Shown: piece after piece, positions 25,906 to 28,043 of the stretch | Layout: each line of letters starts with the position of its first letter | Numbering within the stretch: position 1 is the stretch's first letter | DNA from: Pseudomonadota bacterium | Lineage (GTDB): Bacteria > SAR324 > XYD2-FULL-50-16 > JAHJRI01 | Length of the DNA: 28,043 nucleotides | Reading direction: 5' to 3' | Assembly (NCBI GenBank): GCA_022360105.1 | Contig: JAKSDL010000504.1 | Coordinates: 1 to 28,043, forward strand | Position numbers and translations under genes: made by a program | Notes under the pieces: model-generated | Told to the model about the DNA's origin: nothing | Database searches by the model: none | What the model saw: the letters and a program-made list of their open reading frames with translations, nothing else

Positions 25906-26062
25906 TACAATCCTTAATGTTAGGCAAATGGAGAATTGAATTGAACTGGGGAATGTCGTTATGATACTAGTTTCAAGGTCGAAATTCAACAAAACTAGAT
26001 GTTTTGAAGGGAAAAGGAAGGAGTTTTTAAACTTGGATTAACTGCTGAAATGATGTGATTTT

Positions 26063-26078
26063 GGGGCATGGCAGCCCC
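26063..26078 (-). terminator. Possible terminator hairpin after cheW
   Basis: GGGGC and GCCCC form a 5-bp GC stem with a 6-nt loop, 15 bases beyond the cheW stop codon. On the minus strand only AAAATC follows, with no T-run, so intrinsic termination is weakly supported. Confidence 0.3.
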
Positions 26079-26092
26079 ATGACTAAGAAGAT

Positions 26093-26617
26093 TTAGGCTT
26101 TCTTCAGTGCCTCAAGCTCTTTTTGATGAAGCAGTTTTTCGGTATCAAGCAGAATGTAAACCTCATCTTTGGTTTTGCCGATACCGTAAATAAATTTACT
26201 TTGTGCCGAATCGTTCAATTCAGGAGCCGGGTCAATGTCCGAGGCTTTGAAGGTAACGACTCCGGCTACTGTATCCACAACCAGGCCGGTCGTCACGCCT
26301 TCTATTTTGACAACAACAAAGCAGGTCCGACCGCCATACTCGACTTCATCAAGCAAAAATCGAAGTCGCAAGTCGATAATCGGGATCACTTTTCCTCGCA
26401 GGTTGATGACGCCTTTTGTGAAACCCGGCATATGCGGTACTTGAGTAATTTTCATATTCTCACTGAAAATTACTACTTCTTTAACATGCTGGATATCAAT
26501 ACCGTAAAGTGAATCTGCTAACGGAAAGCTCAGGTATTTGCTTTCCAGCTCATCTTTTTTGGTTGATTGTTCATCGTAATCAACCATCGATTCTCTTTCT
26601 TCAACCTCTGCGGTCAT
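26093..26617 (-). CDS. cheW: CheW-type chemotaxis coupling protein
   Basis: A 174-aa cytoplasmic adaptor that links chemoreceptors to a CheA kinase. After an acidic, variable leader (1-25), the CheW fold follows: YLSFPLADSLYGIDIQHVKEVV, then VPHMPGFTKGVINLRGKVIPIIDLR, the hallmark segment including the conserved arginine of NLRG. GLVVDTVAGVVTF and YILLDTEKLL complete the fold. The start is well supported by AGGAG about 5 bases upstream (CCAGGAGAGAACATG). No cheA, cheY or receptor gene is in the window, so this is a solitary cheW acting with partners encoded elsewhere. It lies 187 bp upstream of the DctP-type gene on the same strand with a weak hairpin between, so joint transcription is uncertain. 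Confidence 0.95.
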   Translation of the reverse strand: MTAEVEERESMVDYDEQSTKKDELESKYLSFPLADSLYGIDIQHVKEVVIFSENMKITQVPHMPGFTKGVINLRGKVIPIIDLRLRFLLDEVEYGGRTCFVVVKIEGVTTGLVVDTVAGVVTFKASDIDPAPELNDSAQSKFIYGIGKTKDEVYILLDTEKLLHQKELEALKKA

Positions 26618-26682
26618 GTTCTCTCCTGGTTAATACAGTATGCAGTTTCTGATTGTGGAATCAGAACAATTCAAAGATCCTA

Positions 26683-26858
26683 TTAAGGGCACCTTGAAAA
26701 ATTAAATTTAACTGGTGTCAAAGGATTACTGTTTCAAAAACCTTGGAATCCATGGAGGGCTTCCGGGAACTCCAGGGATGGATTTATGCGTGTTTTGAAG
26801 CAGCAATCCTTTGATACTGGGTATTGGCTCTATTTATAATTTTTCAAGGTGCCCTTAA
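26683..26858. mobile_element. MITE-like element with 22-bp perfect terminal inverted repeats
   Basis: A 176-bp element whose ends, 26683-26704 and 26837-26858, are exact reverse complements (TTAAGGGCACCTTG... at the left end). A second pair of arms at 26712-26740 and 26792-26820 is also mostly complementary (core TCAAAGGATT / AATCCTTTGA). The tip adds AATCCAT/ATGGATT, so most of the sequence can fold into one long hairpin. TA borders AGGGCACC and GGTGCCCT on both sides, as after TA-duplicating transposition (IS630- or IS5-like). There is no coding capacity. It sits between cheW and the pfaD-like gene. Confidence 0.75.
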
Positions 26859-26969
26859 ATTTAGTTAAAATCTTAATGATCGCAATTAGTATAACCCATT
26901 AGCTGGGAAAACATAAAGTAAAAATAGAGACCTTCGATCGATTCGCTTCGATTTGACTCCCAACAAACA

Positions 26970-28043
26970 TTACATTTCAACCGGAACAAATTGTTCAAAC
27001 TCAACAGGAAAGGAAAGCCCGGCAAGTTTTAACTGCTGCAACCTGTTCAGATAAGCAGCACCTTTCATGATATTCAAGGCAATAGTGGCAACCCTGCGAT
27101 TTTCGGTTTTTTCAAGAAATGAGCCGCGCACCCAGTCGTTAAAGGCCCCCATGGAGGGGCCGCACCAGATCTGATAATCCATTTCCCGGCCTTTTTCCCC
27201 GGCGTTGGCCCAATGAGAGGCCAACCCCATATACCAGCGAAAGATCAGAGCCATTTTCTTTTTGGGATTCGCTTCCGCTTTTTTAATTTGTTCAGGATCA
27301 CGTTCATTGAAATAATCGACCGTTCCAGCCCAGATATCATCAATCGACTTACGAAATACCTGTTTTTCGAGCTTCGCTTTTTCGTCAGCCGGAATATCAT
27401 CTATACAGGTGCAAACCCGGTAATAATCAGCCAGTTTTTGAGCCCTCATGGCAAACAAAGTACCTCTTTTTAAAACTTGCAGGCGACCTCCCATCTCAAA
27501 CATGTCAAAGGCTGGAGCCATGATAACATCTGCCATCTGAGCCTGGGACAGTACATTTCGGACTTGATCCGATGTCCCGGCTTCGATACATGATTGATTG
27601 ATAGAGCCGGTTACAATATAAGCAGCCCCCATCATATAAGCTGCCAGTGCCGCTTCCGGAGTTCCAATTCCCCCTGCAGCACCGATTCTGATAGATTTCG
27701 AATAATTGTTCTTTTCCTGGATTTCGTTTCTGAGGGAAATAAGTGAAGGAAGCAGGGAAACCAGCGGCCGGTTATCCGTATGCCCACCTGAATCAGCCTC
27801 GACGGTGATGTCATCAGCCATTGGAACTCTTTTTGCCATGTTGGCCTGATCCTGGGTTATGGCACCTTGTTCCACAAGTTTTGCCAGAAGCTTTTCCGGA
27901 GCAGGTTCCATAAATTTTGCTGCAACCTCCCGCCGGGAAATCTTGGCAATAATCTTATTCTTGATCCGTATCCTTCCGTCCTCTGCTTCCGAAAGACCGG
28001 CAGCCCGATAATGCACTACATATGGAGTCAACTCCATGTAGGC
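26970..28043 (-). CDS. pfaD: PfaD-type FMN-dependent enoyl reductase, N terminus beyond the window
   Basis: The frame continues through the right edge (codons for Ala-Tyr precede the ATG at 28037), so that ATG is probably internal. The visible 357 codons match the C-terminal two thirds of PfaD proteins, usually about 540 aa. The visible part begins YMELTPYVVHYRAAGL. Diagnostic segments are ADSGGHTDNRPL, the FMN-phosphate loop GAAGGIGTPEAALAAYMMGA, TGSINQSCIEAGTSD, MAPAFDMFEMGGRLQVLKRG and YQIWCGPSMGAFNDWVRGS. PfaD is the stand-alone enoyl reductase of polyunsaturated-fatty-acid synthases; relatives act in trans with polyketide synthases. The partner pfaA-C-like genes, if present, should lie upstream beyond the window. 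A MITE-like element lies about 110 bp downstream of the stop. Confidence 0.9.
   Translation of the reverse strand, partial: AYMELTPYVVHYRAAGLSEAEDGRIRIKNKIIAKISRREVAAKFMEPAPEKLLAKLVEQGAITQDQANMAKRVPMADDITVEADSGGHTDNRPLVSLLPSLISLRNEIQEKNNYSKSIRIGAAGGIGTPEAALAAYMMGAAYIVTGSINQSCIEAGTSDQVRNVLSQAQMADVIMAPAFDMFEMGGRLQVLKRGTLFAMRAQKLADYYRVCTCIDDIPADEKAKLEKQVFRKSIDDIWAGTVDYFNERDPEQIKKAEANPKKKMALIFRWYMGLASHWANAGEKGREMDYQIWCGPSMGAFNDWVRGSFLEKTENRRVATIALNIMKGAAYLNRLQQLKLAGLSFPVEFEQFVPVEM

Noticed and set aside
5142..28037. NRPS-PKS and PfaD-like gene as one biosynthetic cluster with a trans-acting enoyl reductase
   Set aside because: They are about 13 kb apart with signalling genes, a pseudogene and a MITE between, and the NRPS-PKS has no dehydratase to make a substrate for an enoyl reductase.

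Overview
The window reads as part of a bacterial chromosome that is AT-rich (my impression is low-40s % GC; not counted). Large extracytoplasmic-sensor kinases, TRAP-type and family-3 binding proteins, a PfaD homologue and a deltaproteobacterial look to many proteins suggest a Desulfobacterota (Desulfobacterales-like) host. That placement is an inference with modest confidence. No rRNA, tRNA, CRISPR array or phage genes were seen.

Layout. (1) 1-2054: a quinone-oxidoreductase-type dehydrogenase and a small monoheme cytochrome c, both on minus and separated by a heptamer-based inverted repeat, then an unrecognised 138-aa protein on plus with a good promoter. (2) 2190-3378: a DmeF-type cation efflux gene behind the remains of a MarR-type regulator whose promoter and operator-like palindromes survive. 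(3) 3466-13811: an 8.6-kb hybrid NRPS-PKS gene (C-A-PCP-KS-AT-KR-ACP-TE, 2857 aa) and, 14 bp downstream, a membrane histidine kinase. A sigma70-like promoter embedded in an 11-bp inverted repeat lies just upstream. (4) 14002-15502: a secreted Cache-like protein and a frameshifted, 5'-truncated paralogue. (5) 15938-17971: a receiver-kinase hybrid followed by a periplasmic binding protein. (6) 17972-19196: 1.2 kb without genes, containing two strong inverted repeats. (7) 19197-21611: an 804-aa metallo-beta-lactamase-fold protein with two cyclic-nucleotide-binding-like domains. (8) 21652-26617: a CheW, a DctP-type binding protein without TRAP membrane subunits, and a kinase with a duplicated sensor region. 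(9) 26683-26858: a MITE-like element with 22-bp perfect terminal repeats. (10) 26970-end: the C-terminal two thirds of a PfaD-type enoyl reductase, cut by the window edge.

How it fits together. The most notable unit is the one-protein assembly line. From its domains it should join one amino acid to an acyl group at the N-terminal C domain, add one malonyl unit, reduce the beta-ketone and release the product at the TE, giving an N-acyl gamma-amino-beta-hydroxy acid (statine-like) or its lactone. No tailoring enzyme, transporter or phosphopantetheinyl transferase is present here. The rest of the window is dominated by signalling: three kinases, two of them paired with a periplasmic binding protein, plus CheW, the secreted Cache-like proteins and the cyclic-nucleotide-binding fusion. 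The NRPS-PKS and PfaD are about 13 kb apart with unrelated genes between, so I treat them as separate loci.
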